From positions 35,294,497-35,358,496 of the forward strand of contig OZ038388.1 in the NCBI GenBank assembly GCA_964036045.1: 64,000 bases of DNA, in the 5' to 3' direction. Position numbers and translations under genes: made by a program. Shown piece by piece: positions 43,801-58,100 of this stretch (positions within the stretch are counted from its first letter, which is position 1; the number at the start of each line of letters is the position of its first letter). The notes beneath the pieces are model-generated. The model saw only the letters and a program-made list of their open reading frames with translations, made no database searches and had not been told where the DNA came from. Source of the DNA: Eutreptiella sp. 'Long Island Sound 2002'. Lineage: Eukaryota; Euglenozoa; Euglenophyceae; Eutreptiales; Eutreptiaceae.

Positions 43801-46800
43801 TCGTGAGTCGTAGCCCAGTGAGGGCCTCCGGGTGCTCTAGGGTTGCAGGTTCCCCATACCCGACATCTAGCCATGCTAGACCCCGGATGCCGTTACCGAT
43901 CCCTCCCCCACGTCACCGACCTCAAGACAGCGACTTACAGCGGCGCACTGGCGCAAAACCCCCTGCAGACGAACCCCCTCAATTTTCACTTCTCTCTGCC
44001 ACACTGAAAACAACAGGGCAGTTCTGACAACTCTGGCACGAGTCACTTTGCGCAGTGGTCGTTTCAGCACATCGGAAGTAGGGCAGAAGCTAGACTAGGG
44101 GATGGATCGTGAGTCGTAGCCCAGTGAGGGCCTCCGGGTGCTCTAGGGTTGCAGGTTCCCCATACCCGACATCTAGCCATGCTTGACCCCGGGTGCCGTT
44201 ACCGATCCCTCCCCCACGTCACCGACCTCAAGACAGCGAGTTACAGCGGCGCACTGGCGCAAATCCCCCTGCAGATGAAACCCTTCAATTTTCACTTCTC
44301 TCTGCCACACTGAAAGCAACAGGGCAGTTCTGACAACTCTGGCACGAGTCGCTTTGCGTAGTGGTCGTTTCAGCACATCGGAAGTAGGGCAGAAGCTAGA
44401 CTAGGGGATGGATCGTGAGTCGTAGCCCAGTGAGGGCCTCCGGGTGCTCTAGGGTTGCAGGTTCCCCATACCCGACATCTAGCCATGCTTGACCCCGGGT
44501 GCCGTTACCGATCCCTCCCCCACGTCACCGACCTCAAGACAGCGAGTTACAGCGGCGCACTGGCGCAAAACCCCCTGCAGACGAACCCCCTCAATTTTCA
44601 CTTCTCTCTGCCACACTGAAAACAACAGGGCAGTTCTGACAACTCTGGCACGAGTCGCTTTGCGCAGTGGTCGTTTCAGCACATCGGAAGTAGGGCAGAA
44701 GCTAGACTAGGGGATGGATCGTGAGTCGTAGCCCAGTGAGGGCCTCCGGGTGCTCTAGGGTTGCAGGTTCCCCATACCCGACATCTAGCCATGCTTGACC
44801 CCGGGTGCCGTTACCGATCCCTCCCCCATGTCACCGACCTCAAGACAGCGAGTTACAGCGGCGCACTGGCGCAAAACCCCCTGCAGATGAAACCCCTCAA
44901 TTTTCACTTCTCTCTGCCACACTGAAAGCAACAGGGCAGTTCTGACAACTCTGGCACGAGTAGCTTTGCGTAGTGGTCGTTTCAACACATCGGAAGTAGG
45001 GCAGAAGCTAGACTAGGGGATGGATCGTGAGTCGTAGCCCAGTGAGGGCCTCCGGGTGCTCTAGGGTTGCAGGTTCCCCATACCCGACATCTAGCCATGC
45101 TTGACCCCGGGTGCCGTTACCGATCCCTCCCCCATGTCACCGACCTCAAGACAGCGAGTTACAGCGGCGCACTGGCGCAAAACCCCCTGCAGATGAAACC
45201 CCTCAATTTTCACTTCTCTCTGCCACACTGAAAACAACAGGGCAGTTATGACAACTCTGGCACGAGTCACTTTGCGCAGTGGTCGTCTCAGCACATCGGA
45301 AGTAGGGCAGAAGCTAGACTAGGGGATGGATCGTGAGTCGTAGCCCAGTGAGGGCCTCCGGGTGCTCTAGGGTTGCAGGTTCCCCATAACCGACATCTAG
45401 CCATGCTTGACCCCGGGTGCCGTTACCGATCCCTCCCCCACGTCACCGACCTCAAGACAGCGAGTTACAGCGGCGCACTGGCGCAAATCCCCCTGCAGAT
45501 GAAACCCTTCAATTTTCACTTCTCTCTGCCACACTGAAAGCAACAGGGCAGTTCTGACAACTCTGGCACGAGTCGCTTTGCGTAGTGGTCGTTTCAGCAC
45601 ATCGGAAGTAGGGCAGAAGCTAGACTAGGGGATGGATCGTGAGTCGTAGCCCAGTGAGGGCCTCCGGGTGCTCTAGGGTTGCAGGTTCCCCATACCCGAC
45701 ATCTAGCCATGCTTGACCCCGGGTGCCGTTACCGATCCCTCCCCCGGGTCACCGACCTCAAGACAGCGAGTTACAGCGGCGCACTGGCGCAAAACCCCCT
45801 GCAGACGAACCCCCTCAATTTTCACTTCTCTCTGCCACACTGAAAACAACAGGGCAGTTCTGACAACTCTGGCACGGGTCGCTTTGCGCAGTGGTCGTTT
45901 CAGCACATCGGAAGTAGGGCAGAAGCTAGACTAGGGGATGGATCGTGAGTCGTAGCCCAGTGAGGGCCTCCGGGTGCTCTAGGGTTGCAGGTTCCCCATA
46001 CCCGACATCTAGCCATGCTTGACCCCGGGTGCCGTTACCGATCCCTCCCCCATGTCACCGACCTCAAGACAACGAGTTACAGCGGCGCACTGGCGCAAAA
46101 CCCCCTGCAGATGAAACCCCTCAATTTTCACTTCTCTCTGCCACACTGAAAGCAACAGGGCAGTTCTGACAACTCTGGCACGAGTAGCTTTGCGTAGTGG
46201 TCGTTTCAGCACATCGGAAGTAGGGCAGAAGCTAGACTAGGGGATGGATCGTGAGTCGTAGCCCAGTGAGGGCCTCCGGGTGCTCTAGGGTTGCAGGTTC
46301 CCCATACCCGACATCTAGCCATGCTTGACCCCGGGTGCCGTTACCGATCCCTCCCCCACGTCACCGACCTCAAGACAGCGAGTTACAGCGGTGCACTGGC
46401 GCAAAACCCCCTGCAGATGAAACCCTTCAATTTTCACTTCTCTCTGCCACACTGAAAGCAACAGGGCAGTTCTGACAACTCTGGCACGAGTCGCTTTGCG
46501 CAGTGGTCGTTTCAGCACATCGGAAGTAGGGCAGAAGCTAGACTAGGGGATGGATCGTGAGTCGTAGCCTAGTGAGGGCCTCCGGGTGCTCTAGGGTTGC
46601 AGGTTCCCCATACCCGACATCTAGCCATGCTTGACCCCGGGTGCCGTTACCGATCCCTCCCCCACGTCACCGACCTCAAGACAGCGAGTTACAGCGGCGC
46701 ACTGGCGCAAAACCCCTTGCAGATGAAACCCCTCAATTTTCACTTCTCTCTGCCACACTGAAAGCAACAGGGCAGTTCTGACAACTCTGGCACGAGTCGC

Positions 46801-47130
46801 TTTGCGCAGTGGTCGTTTCAGCACATCGGAAGTAGGGCAAAAGCTAGACTAGGGGATGGATCGTGAGTCGTAGCCCAGTGAGGGCCTCCGGGTGCTCTAG
46901 GGTTGCAGGTTCCCCATACCCGACATCTAGCCATGCTAGACCCCGGATGCCGTTACCGATCCCTCCCCCACGTCACCGACCTCAAGACAGCGAGTTACAG
47001 CGGCGCACTGGCGCAAAACCCCCTGCAGACGAACCCCCTCAATTTTCACTTCTCTCTGCCACACTGAAAACAACAGGGCAGTTCTGACAACTCTGGCACG
47101 AGTCACTTTGCGCAGTGGTCGTTTCAGCAC
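40816..47130 (+). repeat. higher-order periodicity of 3060 bp (ten monomers)
   Basis: A distinctive monomer with CCCCGGATGCCG (for CCCCGGGTGCCG), CCATGCTAGACC and GAAAACAACAGG occurs near 40816, 43876 and 46936, exactly 3060 bp apart, preceded each time by a monomer with AGGGCAAAAGC. Inside, a shorter four-monomer pattern (1224 bp) repeats at 44173 and 45397. The order of the other variants is not identical between blocks, so several duplication events overlap. Confidence 0.6.
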
Positions 47131-50100
47131 ATCGGAAGTAGGGCAGAAGCTAGACTAGGGGATGGATCGTGAGTCGTAGCCCAGTGAGGGCCTCCGGGTG
47201 CTCTAGGGTTGCAGGTTCCCCATACCCGACATCTAGCCATGCTTGACCCCGGGTGCCGTTACCGATCCCTCCCCCATGTCACCGACCTCAAGACAACGAG
47301 TTACAGCGGCGCACTGGCGCAAAACCCCCTGCAGATGAAACCCCTCAATTTTCACTTCTCTCTGCCACACTGAAAGCAACAGGGCAGTTCTGACAACTCT
47401 GGCACGAGTCGCTTTGCGTAGTGGTCGTTTCAGCACATCGGAAGTAGGGCAGAAGCTAGACTAGGGGATGGATCGTGAGTCGTAGCCCAGTGAGGGCCTC
47501 CGGGTGCTCTAGGGTTGCAGGTTCCCCATACCCGACATCTAGCCATGCTTGACCCCGGGTGCCGTTACCGATCCCTCCCCCACGTCACCGACCTCAAGAC
47601 AGCAAGTTACAGCGGCGCACTGGCGCAAAACCCCCTGCAGACGAACCCCCTCAATTTTCACTTCTCTCTGCCACACTGAAAACAACAGGGCAGTTCTGAC
47701 AACTCTGGCACGAGTCGCTTTGCGCAGTGGTCGTTTCAGCACATCGGAAGTAGGGCAGAAGCTAGACTAGGGGATGGATCGTGAGTCGTAGCCCAGTGAG
47801 GGCCTCCGGGTGCTCTAGGGTTGCAGGTTCCCCGTACCCGACATCTAGCCATGCTTGACCCCGGGTGCCGTTACCGATCCCTCCCCCATGTCACCGACCT
47901 CAAGACAGCGAGTTACAGCGGCGCACTGGCGCAAAACCCCCTGCAGATGAAACCCTTCAATTTTCACTTCTCTCTGCCACACTGAAAGCAACAGGGCAGT
48001 TCTGACAACTCTGGCACGGGTCGCTTTGCGCAGTGGTCGTTTCAACACATCGGAAGTAGGGCAGAAGCTAGACTAGGGGATGGATCGTGAGTCGTAGCCT
48101 AGTGAGGGCCTGCGGGTGCTCTAGGGTTGCAGGTTCCCCATACCCGACATCTAGCCATGCTTGACCCCGGGTGCCGTTACCGATCCCTCCCCCATGTCAC
48201 CGACCTCAAGACAGCGAGTTACAGCGGCGCACTGGCGCAAAACCCCCTGCAGATGAAACCCCTCAATTTTCACTTCTCTCTGCCACACTGAAAGCAACAG
48301 GGCAGTTCTGACAACTCTGGCACGAGTCGCTTTGCGCATTGGTCGTTTCAACACATCGGAAGTAGGGCAGAAGCTAGACCAGGGGATGGATCGTGAGTCG
48401 TAGCCCAGTGAGGGCCTCCGGGTGCTCTAGGGTTGCAGGTTCCCCATACCCGACATCTAGCCATGCTTGACCCCGGGTGCCGTTACCGATCCCTCCCCCA
48501 CGTCACCGACCTCAAGACAGCGAGTTACAGCGGTGCACTGGCGCAAAACCCCCTGCAGATGAAACCCCTCAATTTTCACTTCTCTCTGCCACACTGAAAG
48601 CAACAGGGCAGTTCTGACAACTCTGGCACGGGTCGCTTTGCGCAGTGGTCGTTTCAGCACATCGGAAGTAGGGCAGAAGCTAGACTAGGGGATGGATCGT
48701 GAGTCGTAGCCCAGTGAGGGCCTCCGGGTGCTCTAGGGTTGCAGGTTCCCCATACCCGACATCTAGCCATGCTTGACCCCGGGTGCCGTTACCGATCCCC
48801 TCCCCCACGTCACCGACCTCAAGACAGCGAGTTACAGCGGTGCACTGGCGCAAAACCCCCTGCAGACGAAACTCCTCAATTTTCACTTCTCTCTGCCACA
48901 CCGAAAGCAACAGGGCAGTTCTGACAACTCTGGCACGGGTCGCTTTGCGCAGTGGTCGTTTCAGCACATCGGAAGTAGGGCAGAAGCTAGACTAGGGGAT
49001 GGATCGTGAGTCGTAGCCCAGTGAGGGCCTCCGGGTGCTCTAGGGTTGCAGGTTCCCCATACCCGACATCTAGCCATGCTTGACCCCGGGTGCCGTTACC
49101 GATCCCTCCCCCACGTCACCGACCTCAAGACAGCGAGTTACAGCGGCGCACTGGCGCAAAACCCCCTGCAGATGAAACCCTTCAATTTTCACTTCTCTCT
49201 GCCACACTGAAAGCAACAGGGCAGTTCTTACAACTCTGGCACGAGTCGCTTTGCGTAGTGGTCGTTTCAGCACATCGGAAGTAGGGCAGAAGCTAGACTA
49301 GGGGATGGATCGTGAGTCGTAGCCCAGTGAGGGCCTCCGGGTGCTCTAGGGTTGCAGGTTCCCCATACCCGACATCTAGCCATGCTTGACCCCGGGTGCC
49401 GTTACCGATCCCTCCCCCACGTCACCGACCTCAAGACAGCGAGTTACAGCGGCGCACTGGCGCAAAACCCCCTGCAGACGAACCCCCTCAATTTTCACTT
49501 CTCTCTGCCACACTGAAAACAACAGGGCAGTTCTGACAACTCTGGCACGAGTCGCTTTGCGCAGTGGTCGTTTCAGCACATCGGAAGTAGGGCAGAAGCT
49601 AGACTAGGGGATGGATCGTGAGTCGTAGCCCAGTGAGGGCCTCCGGGTGCTCTAGGGTTGCAGGTTCCCCATACCCGACATCTAGCCATGCTTGACCCCG
49701 GGTGCCGTTACCGATCCCTCCCCCATGTCACCGACCTCAAGACAGCGAGTTACAGCGGCGCACTGGCGCAAAACCCCCTGCAGATGAAACCCTTCTATTT
49801 TCACTTCTCTCTGCCACACTGAAAGCAACAGGGCAGTTCTGACAACTCTGGCACGGGTCGCTTTGCGCAGTGGTCGTTTCAACACATCGGAAGTAGGGCA
49901 GAAGCTAGACTAGGGGATGGATCGTGAGTCGTAGCCTAGTGAGGGCCTCCGGGTGCTCTAGGGTTGCAGGTTCCCCATACCCGACATCTAGCCATGCTTG
50001 ACCCCGGGTGCCGTTACCGATCCCTCCCCCACGTCACCGACCTCAAGACAGCGAGTTACAGCGGCGCACTGGCGCAAAACCCCCTGCAGATGAAACCCCT

Positions 50101-53100
50101 CAATTTTCACTTCTCTCTGCCACACTGAAAGCAACAGGGCAGTTCTGACAACTCTGGCACGAGTCGCTTTGCGCAGTGGTCGTTTCAACACATCGGAAGT
50201 AGGGCAGAAGCTAGACCAGGGGATGGATCGTGAGTCGTAGCCCAGTGAGGGCCTCCGGGTGCTCTAGGGTTGCAGGTTCCCCATACCCGACATCTAGCCA
50301 TGCTTGACCCCGGGTGCCGTTACCGATCCCTCCCCCACGTCACCGACCTCCAGACAGCGAGTTACAGCGGTGCACTGGCGCAAAACCCCCTGCAGATGAA
50401 ACCCCTCAATTTTCACTTCTCTCTGCCACACCGAAAGCAACAGGGCAGTTCTGACAACTCTGGCACGGGTCGCTTTGCGCAGTGGTCGTTTCAGCACATC
50501 GGACGTAGGGCAGAAGCTAGACTAGGGGATGGATCGTGAGTCGTAGCCCAGTGAGGGCCTCCGGGTGCTCTAGGGTTGCAGGTTCCCCATACCCGACATC
50601 TAGCCATGCTTGACCCCGGGTGCCGTTACCGATCCCCCCCCCCACGTCACCGACCTCAAGACAGCGAGTTACAGCGGTGCACTGGCGCAAAACCCCCTGC
50701 AGACGAAACCCCTCAATTTTCACTTCTCTCTGCCACACTGAAAACAACAGGGCAGTTCTGACAACTCTGGCACGAGTCGCTTTGCGCAGTGGTCGTTTCA
50801 GCACATCGGAAGTAGGGCAGAAGCTAGACTAGGGGATGGATCGTGAGTCGTAGCCCAGTGAGGGCCTCCGGGTGCTCTAGGGTTGCAGGTTCCCCATACC
50901 CGACATCTAGCCATGCTTGACCCCGGGTGCCGTTACCGATCCCTCCCCCATGTCACCGACCTCAAGACAGCGAGTTACAGCGGCGCACTGGCGCAAAACC
51001 CCCTGCAGATGAAACCCTTCAATTTTCACTTCTCTCTGCCACACTGAAAGCAACAGGGCAGTTCTGACAACTCTGGCCCGGGTCGCTTTGCGCAGTGGTC
51101 GTTTCAACACATCGGAAGTAGGGCAGAAGCTAGACTAGGGGATGGATCGTGAGTCGTAGCCTAGTGAGGGCCTCCGGGTGCTCTAGGGTTGCAGGTTCCC
51201 CATACCCGACATCTAGCCATGCTTGACCCCGGGTGCCGTTACCGATCCCTCCCCCACGTCACCGACCTCAAGACAGCGAGTTACAGCGGCGCACTGGCGC
51301 AAAACCCCCTGCAGATGAAACCCCTCAATTTTCACTTCTCTCTGCCACACTGAAAGCAACAGGGCAGTTCTGACAACTCTGGCACGAGTCGCTTTGCGCA
51401 GTGGTCGTTTCAACACATCGGAAGTAGGGCAGAAGCTAGACCAGGGGATGGATCGTGAGTCGTAGCCCAGTGAGGGCCTCCGGGTGCTCTAGGGTTGCAG
51501 GTTCCCCATACCCGACATCTAGCCATGCTTGACCCCGGGTGCCGTTACCGATCCCTCCCCCACGTCACCGACCTCAAGACAGCGAGTTACAGCGGTGCAC
51601 TGGCGCAAAACCCCCTGCAGATGAAACCCCTCAATTTTCACTTCTCTCTGCCACACCGAAAGCAACAGGGCAGTTCTGACAACTCTGGCACGGGTCGCTT
51701 TGCGCAGTGGTCGTTTCAGCACATCGGACGTAGGGCAGAAGCTAGACTAGGGGATGGATCGTGAGTCGTAGCCCAGTGAGGGCCTCCGGGTGCTCTAGGG
51801 TTGCAGGTTCCCCATACCCGACATCTAGCCATGCTTGACCCCGGGTGCCGTTACCGATCCCCCCCCCCACGTCACCGACCTCAAGACAGCGAGTTACAGC
51901 GGTGCACTGGCGCAAAACCCCCTGCAGACGAAACTCCTCAATTTTCACTTCTCTCTGCCACACCGAAAGCAACAGGGCAGTTCTGACAACTCTGGCACGA
52001 GTCGCTTTGCGCAGTGGTCGTTTCAGCACATCGGAAGTAGGGCAGAAGCTAGACTAGGGGATGGATCGTGAGTCGTAGCCCAGTGAGGGCCTCCGGGTGC
52101 TCTAGGGTTGCAGGTTCCCCATACCCGACATCTAGCCATGCTTGACCCCGGGTGCCGTTACCGATCCCTCCCCCATGTCACCGACCTCAAGACAGCGAGT
52201 TACAGCGGCGCACTGGCGCAAAACCCCCTGCAGATGAAACCCTTCAATTTTCACTTCTCTCTGCCACACTGAAAGCAACAGGGCAGTTCTGACAACTCTG
52301 GCACGGGTCGCTTTGCGCAGTGGTCGTTTCAACACATCGGAAGTAGGGCAGAAGCTAGACTAGGGGATGGATCGTGAGTCGTAGCCTAGTGAGGGCCTCC
52401 GGGTGCTCTAGGGTTGCAGGTTCCCCATACCCGACATCTAGCCATGCTTGACCCCGGGTGCCGTTACCGATCCCTCCCCCACGTCACCGACCTCAAGACA
52501 GCGAGTTACAGCGGCGCACTGGCGCAAAACCCCCTGCAGATGAAACCCCTCAATTTTCACTTCTCTCTGCCACACTGAAAGCAACAGGGCAGTTCTGACA
52601 ACTCTGGCACGAGTCGCTTTGCGCAGTGGTCGTTTCAACACATCGGAAGTAGGGCAGAAGCTAGACTAGGGGATGGATCGTGAGTCGTAGCCCAGTGAGG
52701 GCCTCCGGGTGCTCTAGGGTTGCAGGTTCCCCATACCCGACATCTAGCCATGCTTGACCCCGGGTGCCGTTACCGATCCCCCCCCCCACGTCACCGACCT
52801 CAAGACAGCGAGTTACAGCGGTGCACTGGCGCAAAACCCCCTGCAGACGAAACTCCTCAATTTTCACTTCTCTCTGCCACACCGAAAGCAACAGGGCAGT
52901 TCTGACAACTCTGGCACGAGTCGCTTTGCGCAGTGGTCGTTTCAGCACATCGGAAGTAGGGCAGAAGCTAGACTAGGGGATGGATCGTGAGTCGTAGCCC
53001 AGTGAGGGCCTCCGGGTGCTCTAGGGTTGCAGGTTCCCCATACCCGACATCTAGCCATGCTTGACCCCGGGTGCCGTTACCGATCCCTCCCCCATGTCAC

Positions 53101-54543
53101 CGACCTCAAGACAGCGAGTTACAGCGGCGCACTGGCGCAAAACCCCCTGCAGATGAAACCCTTCAATTTTCACTTCTCTCTGCCACACTGAAAGCAACAG
53201 GGCAGTTCTGACAACTCTGGCACGAGTCGCTTTGCGCAGTGGTCGTTTCAGCACATCGGAAGTAGGGCAGAAGCTAGACTAGGGGATGGATCGTGAGTCG
53301 TAGCCCAGTGAGGGCCTCCGGGTGCTCTAGGGTTGCAGGTTCCCCATACCCGACATCTAGCCATGCTTGACCCCGGGTGCCGTTACCGATCCCTCCCCCA
53401 TGTCACCGACCTCAAGACAGCGAGTTACAGCGGCGCACTGGCGCAAAACCCCCTGCAGATGAAACCCTTCAATTTTCACTTCTCTCTGCCACACTGAAAG
53501 CAACAGGGCAGTTCTGACAACTCTGGCACGGGTCGCTTTGCGCAGTGGTCGTTTCAACACATCGGAAGTAGGGCAGAAGCTAGACTAGGGGATGGATCGT
53601 GAGTCGTAGCCTAGTGAGGGCCTCCGGGTGCTCTAGGGTTGCAGGTTCCCCATACCCGACATCTAGCCATGCTTGACCCCGGGTGCCGTTACCGATCCCT
53701 CCCCCACGTCACCGACCTCAAGACAGCGAGTTACAGCGGCGCACTGGCGCAAAACCCCCTGCAGATGAAACCCCTCAATTTTCACTTCTCTCTGCCACAC
53801 TGAAAGCAACAGGGCAGTTCTGACAACTCTGGCACGAGTCGCTTTGCGCAGTGGTCGTTTCAACACATCGGAAGTAGGGCAGAAGCTAGACTAGGGGATG
53901 GATCGTGAGTCGTAGCCCAGTGAGGGCCTCCGGGTGCTCTAGGGTTGCAGGTTCCCCATACCCGACATCTAGCCATGCTTGACCCCGGGTGCCGTTACCG
54001 ATCCCCCCCCCCACGTCACCGACCTCAAGACAGCGAGTTACAGCGGTGCACTGGCGCAAAACCCCCTGCAGACGAAACTCCTCAATTTTCACTTCTCTCT
54101 GCCACACCGAAAGCAACAGGGCAGTTCTGACAACTCTGGCACGAGTCGCTTTGCGCAGTGGTCGTTTCAGCACATCGGAAGTAGGGCAGAAGCTAGACTA
54201 GGGGATGGATCGTGAGTCGTAGCCCAGTGAGGGCCTCCGGGTGCTCTAGGGTTGCAGGTTCCCCATACCCGACATCTAGCCATGCTTGACCCCGGGTGCC
54301 GTTACCGATCCCTCCCCCATGTCACCGACCTCAAGACAGCGAGTTACAGCGGCGCACTGGCGCAAAACCCCCTGCAGATGAAACCCTTCAATTTTCACTT
54401 CTCTCTGCCACACTGAAAGCAACAGGGCAGTTCTGACAACTCTGGCACGAGTCGCTTTGCGCAGTGGTCGTTTCAGCACATCGGAAGTAGGGCAGAAGCT
54501 AGACTAGGGGATGGATCGTGAGTCGTAGCCTAGTGAGGGCCTC

Positions 54544-55146
54544 TGGGCTACGACTCACGATCCATCCCCTAGTCTAGCTTCTGCCCTACTTCCGATGTGC
54601 TGAAACGACCACTGCGCAAAGCGACTCGTGCCAGAGTTGTCAGAACTGCCCTGTTGCTTTCGGTGTGGCAGAGAGAAGTGAAAATTGAGGAGTTTCGTCT
54701 GCAGGAAGTTTTGCGCCAGTGCACCGCTGTAACTCGCTGTCTTGAGGTCGGTGACGTGGGGGGGGGGATCGGTAACGGCACCCGGGGTCAAGCATGGCTA
54801 GATGTCGGGTATGGGGAACCTGCAACCCTAGAGCACCCGGAGGCCCTCACTGGGCTACGACTCACGATCCATCCCCTAGTCTAGCTTCTGCCCTACTTCC
54901 GATGTGCTGAAACGACCACTGCGCAAAGCGACTCGTGCCAGAGTTGTCAGAACTGCCCTGTTGCTTTCAGTGTGGCAGAGAGAAGTGAAAATTGAGGGGT
55001 TTCATCTACAGGGGGTTTTGCGCCAGTGCACCGTTGTAACTCGCTGTCTTGAGGTCGGTGACGTGGGGGAGGGATCGGTAACGGCACCCGGGGTCAAGCA
55101 TGGCTAGATGTCGGGTATGGGGAACCTGCAACCCTAGAGCACCCGG
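54544..55146 (-). repeat. inverted two-monomer segment inside the satellite array
   Basis: All other monomers read in one direction; this segment of about 603 bp reads in the opposite one. The left junction is GAGGGCCTC (54535-54543) followed by TGGGCTACGAC. The right junction is AGCACCCGG followed by TGAGGGCCTCC. Both fall at the same monomer position, the 9-nt interrupted palindrome GAGG-G-CCTC, with loss of a few bases. Each junction creates a long palindrome with a spacer of about 10 nt. Confidence 0.95.
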
Positions 55147-58100
55147 TGAGGGCCTCCGGGTGCTCTAGGGTTGCAGGTTCCCCATACCCGACATCTAGCC
55201 ATGCTTGACCCCGGGTGCCGTTACCGATCCCTCCCCCATGTCACCGACCTCAAGACAGCGAGTTACAGCGGCGCACCGGCGCAAAACCCCTTGCAGATGA
55301 AACCCTTCAATTTTCACTTCTCTCTGCCACACTGAAAGCAACAGGGCAGTTCTGACAACTCTGGCACGAGTCGCTTTGCGCAGTGGTCGTTTCAGCACAT
55401 CGGAAGTAGGGCAGAAGCTAGACTAGGGGATGGATCGTGAGTCGTAGCCTAGTGAGGGCCTCCGGGTGCTCTAGGGTTGCAGGTTCCCCATACCCGACAT
55501 CTAGCCATGCTTGACCCCGGGTGCCGTTACCGATCCCTCCCCCACGTCACCGACCTCAAGACAGCGAGTTACAGCGGTGCACTGGCGCAAAACCCCCTGC
55601 AGACGAAACCCCTCAATTTTCACTTCTCTCTGCCACACTGAAAGCAACAGGGCAGTTCTGACAACTCTGGCACGAGTCGCTTTGCGCAGTGGTCGTTTCA
55701 GCACATCGGAAGTAGGGCAGAAGCTAGACTAGGGGATGGATCGTGAGTCGTAGCCCAGTGAGGGCCTCCGGGTGCTCTAGGGTTGCAGGTTCCCCATACC
55801 CGACATCTAGCCATGCTTGACCCCGGGTGCCGTTACCGATCCCTCCCCCATGTCACCGACCTCAAGACAGCGAGTTACAGCGGCGCACTGGCGCAAAACC
55901 CCCTGCAGATGAAACCCTTCAATTTTCACTTCTCTCTGCCACACTGAAAGCAACAGGGCAGTTCTGACAACTCTGGCACGAGTCGCTTTGCGCAGTGGTC
56001 GTTTCAGCACATCGGAAGTAGGGCAGAAGCTAGACTAGGGGATGGATCGTGAGTCGTAGCCCAGTGAGGGCCTCCGGGTGCTCTAGGGTTGCAGGTTCCC
56101 CATACCCGACATCTAGCCATGCTTGACCCCGGGTGCCGTTACCGATCCCCCCCCCCACGTCACCGACCTCAAGACAGCGAGTTACAGCGGTGCACTGGCG
56201 CAAAACTTCCTGCAGACGAAACTCCTCAATTTTCACTTCTCTCTGCCACACCGAAAGCAACAGGGCAGTTCTGACAACTCTGGCACGAGTCGCTTTGCGC
56301 AGTGGTCGTTTCAGCACATCGGAAGTAGGGCAGAAGCTAGACTAGGGGATGGATCGTGAGTCGTAGCCCAGTGAGGGCCTCCGGGTGCTCTAGGGTTGCA
56401 GGTTCCCCATACCCGACATCTAGCCATGCTTGACCCCGGGTGCCGTTACCGATCCCTCCCCCATGTCACCGACCTCAAGACAGCGAGTTACAGCGGCGCA
56501 CTGGCGCAAAACCCCTTGCAGATGAAACCCTTCAATTTTCACTTCTCTCTGCCACACTGAAAGCAACAGGGCAGTTCTGACAACTCTGGCACGAGTCGCT
56601 TTGCGCAGTGGTCGTTTCAGCACATCGGAAGTAGGGCAGAAGCTAGACTAGGGGATGGATCGTGAGTCGTAGCCTAGTGAGGGCCTCCGGGTGCTCTAGG
56701 GTTGCAGGTTCCCCATACCCGACATCTCGCCATGCTTGACCCCGGGTGCCGTTACCGATCCCTCCCCCACGTCACCGACCTCAAGACAGCGAGTTACAGC
56801 GGTGCACTGGCGCAAAACCCCCTGCAGACGAAACCCCTCAATTTTCACTTCTCTCTGCCACACTGAAAGCAACAGGGCAGTTCTGACAACTCTGGCACGA
56901 GTCGCTTTGCGCAGTGGTCGTTTCAGCACATCGGAAGTAGGGCAGAAGCTAGACTAGGGGATGGATCGTGAGTCGTAGCCCAGTGAGGGCCTCCGGGTGC
57001 TCTAGGGTTGCAGGTTCCCCATACCCGACATCTAGCCATGCTTGACCCCGGGTGCCGTTACCGATCCCTCCCCCATGTCACCGACCTCAAGACAGCGAGT
57101 TACAGCGGCGCACTGGCGCAAAACCCCCTGCAGATGAAACCCTTCAATTTTCACTTCTCTCTGCCACACTGAAAGCAACAGGGCAGTTCTGACAACTCTG
57201 GCATGAGTCGCTTTGCGCAGTGGTCGTTTCAACACATCGGAAGTAGGGCAGAAGCTAGACTAGGGGATGGATCGTGAGTCGTAGCCTAGTGAGGGCCTCC
57301 GGGTGCTCTAGGGTTGCAGGTTCCCCATACCCGACATCTAGCCATGCTTGACCCCGGGTGCCGTTACCGATCCCTCCCCCACGTCACCGACCTCAAGACA
57401 GCGAGTTACAGCGGCGCACTGGCGCAAACCCCCTGCAGACGAACCCCCTCAATTTTCACTTCTCTCTGCCACACTGAAAGCAACAGGGCAGTTCTGACAA
57501 CTCTGGCACGAGTCTCTTTGCGCAGTGGTCGTTTCAACACATCGGAAGTAGGGCAGAAGCTAGACTAGGGGATGGATCGTGAGTCGTAGCCCAGTGAGGG
57601 CCTCCGTGTGCTCTAGGGTTGCAGGTTCCCCATACCCGACATCTAGCCATGCTTGACCCCGGGTGCCGTTACCGATCCCCCCCCCACGTCACCGACCTCA
57701 AGACAGCGAGTTACAGCGGCGCACTGGCGCAAAACCCCCTGCAGATGAAACCCTGCAATTTTCACTTCTCTCTGCCACACCGAAAGCAACAGGGCAGTTC
57801 TGACAACTCTGGCACGAGTCGCTTTGCGCAGTGGTCGTTTCAGCACATCGGAAGTAGGGCAGAAGCTAGACTAGGGGATGGATCGTGAGTCGTAGCCCAG
57901 TGAGGGCCTCCGGATGCTCTAGGGTTGCAGGTTCCCCATACCCGACATCTAGCCATGCTTGACCCCGGGTGCCGTTACCGATCCCTCCCCCATGTCACCG
58001 ACCTCAAGACAGCGAGTTACAGCGGCGCACTGGCGCAAAACCCCCTGCAGATGAAACCCTTCAATTTTCACTTCTCTCTGCCACACTGAAAGCAACAGGG

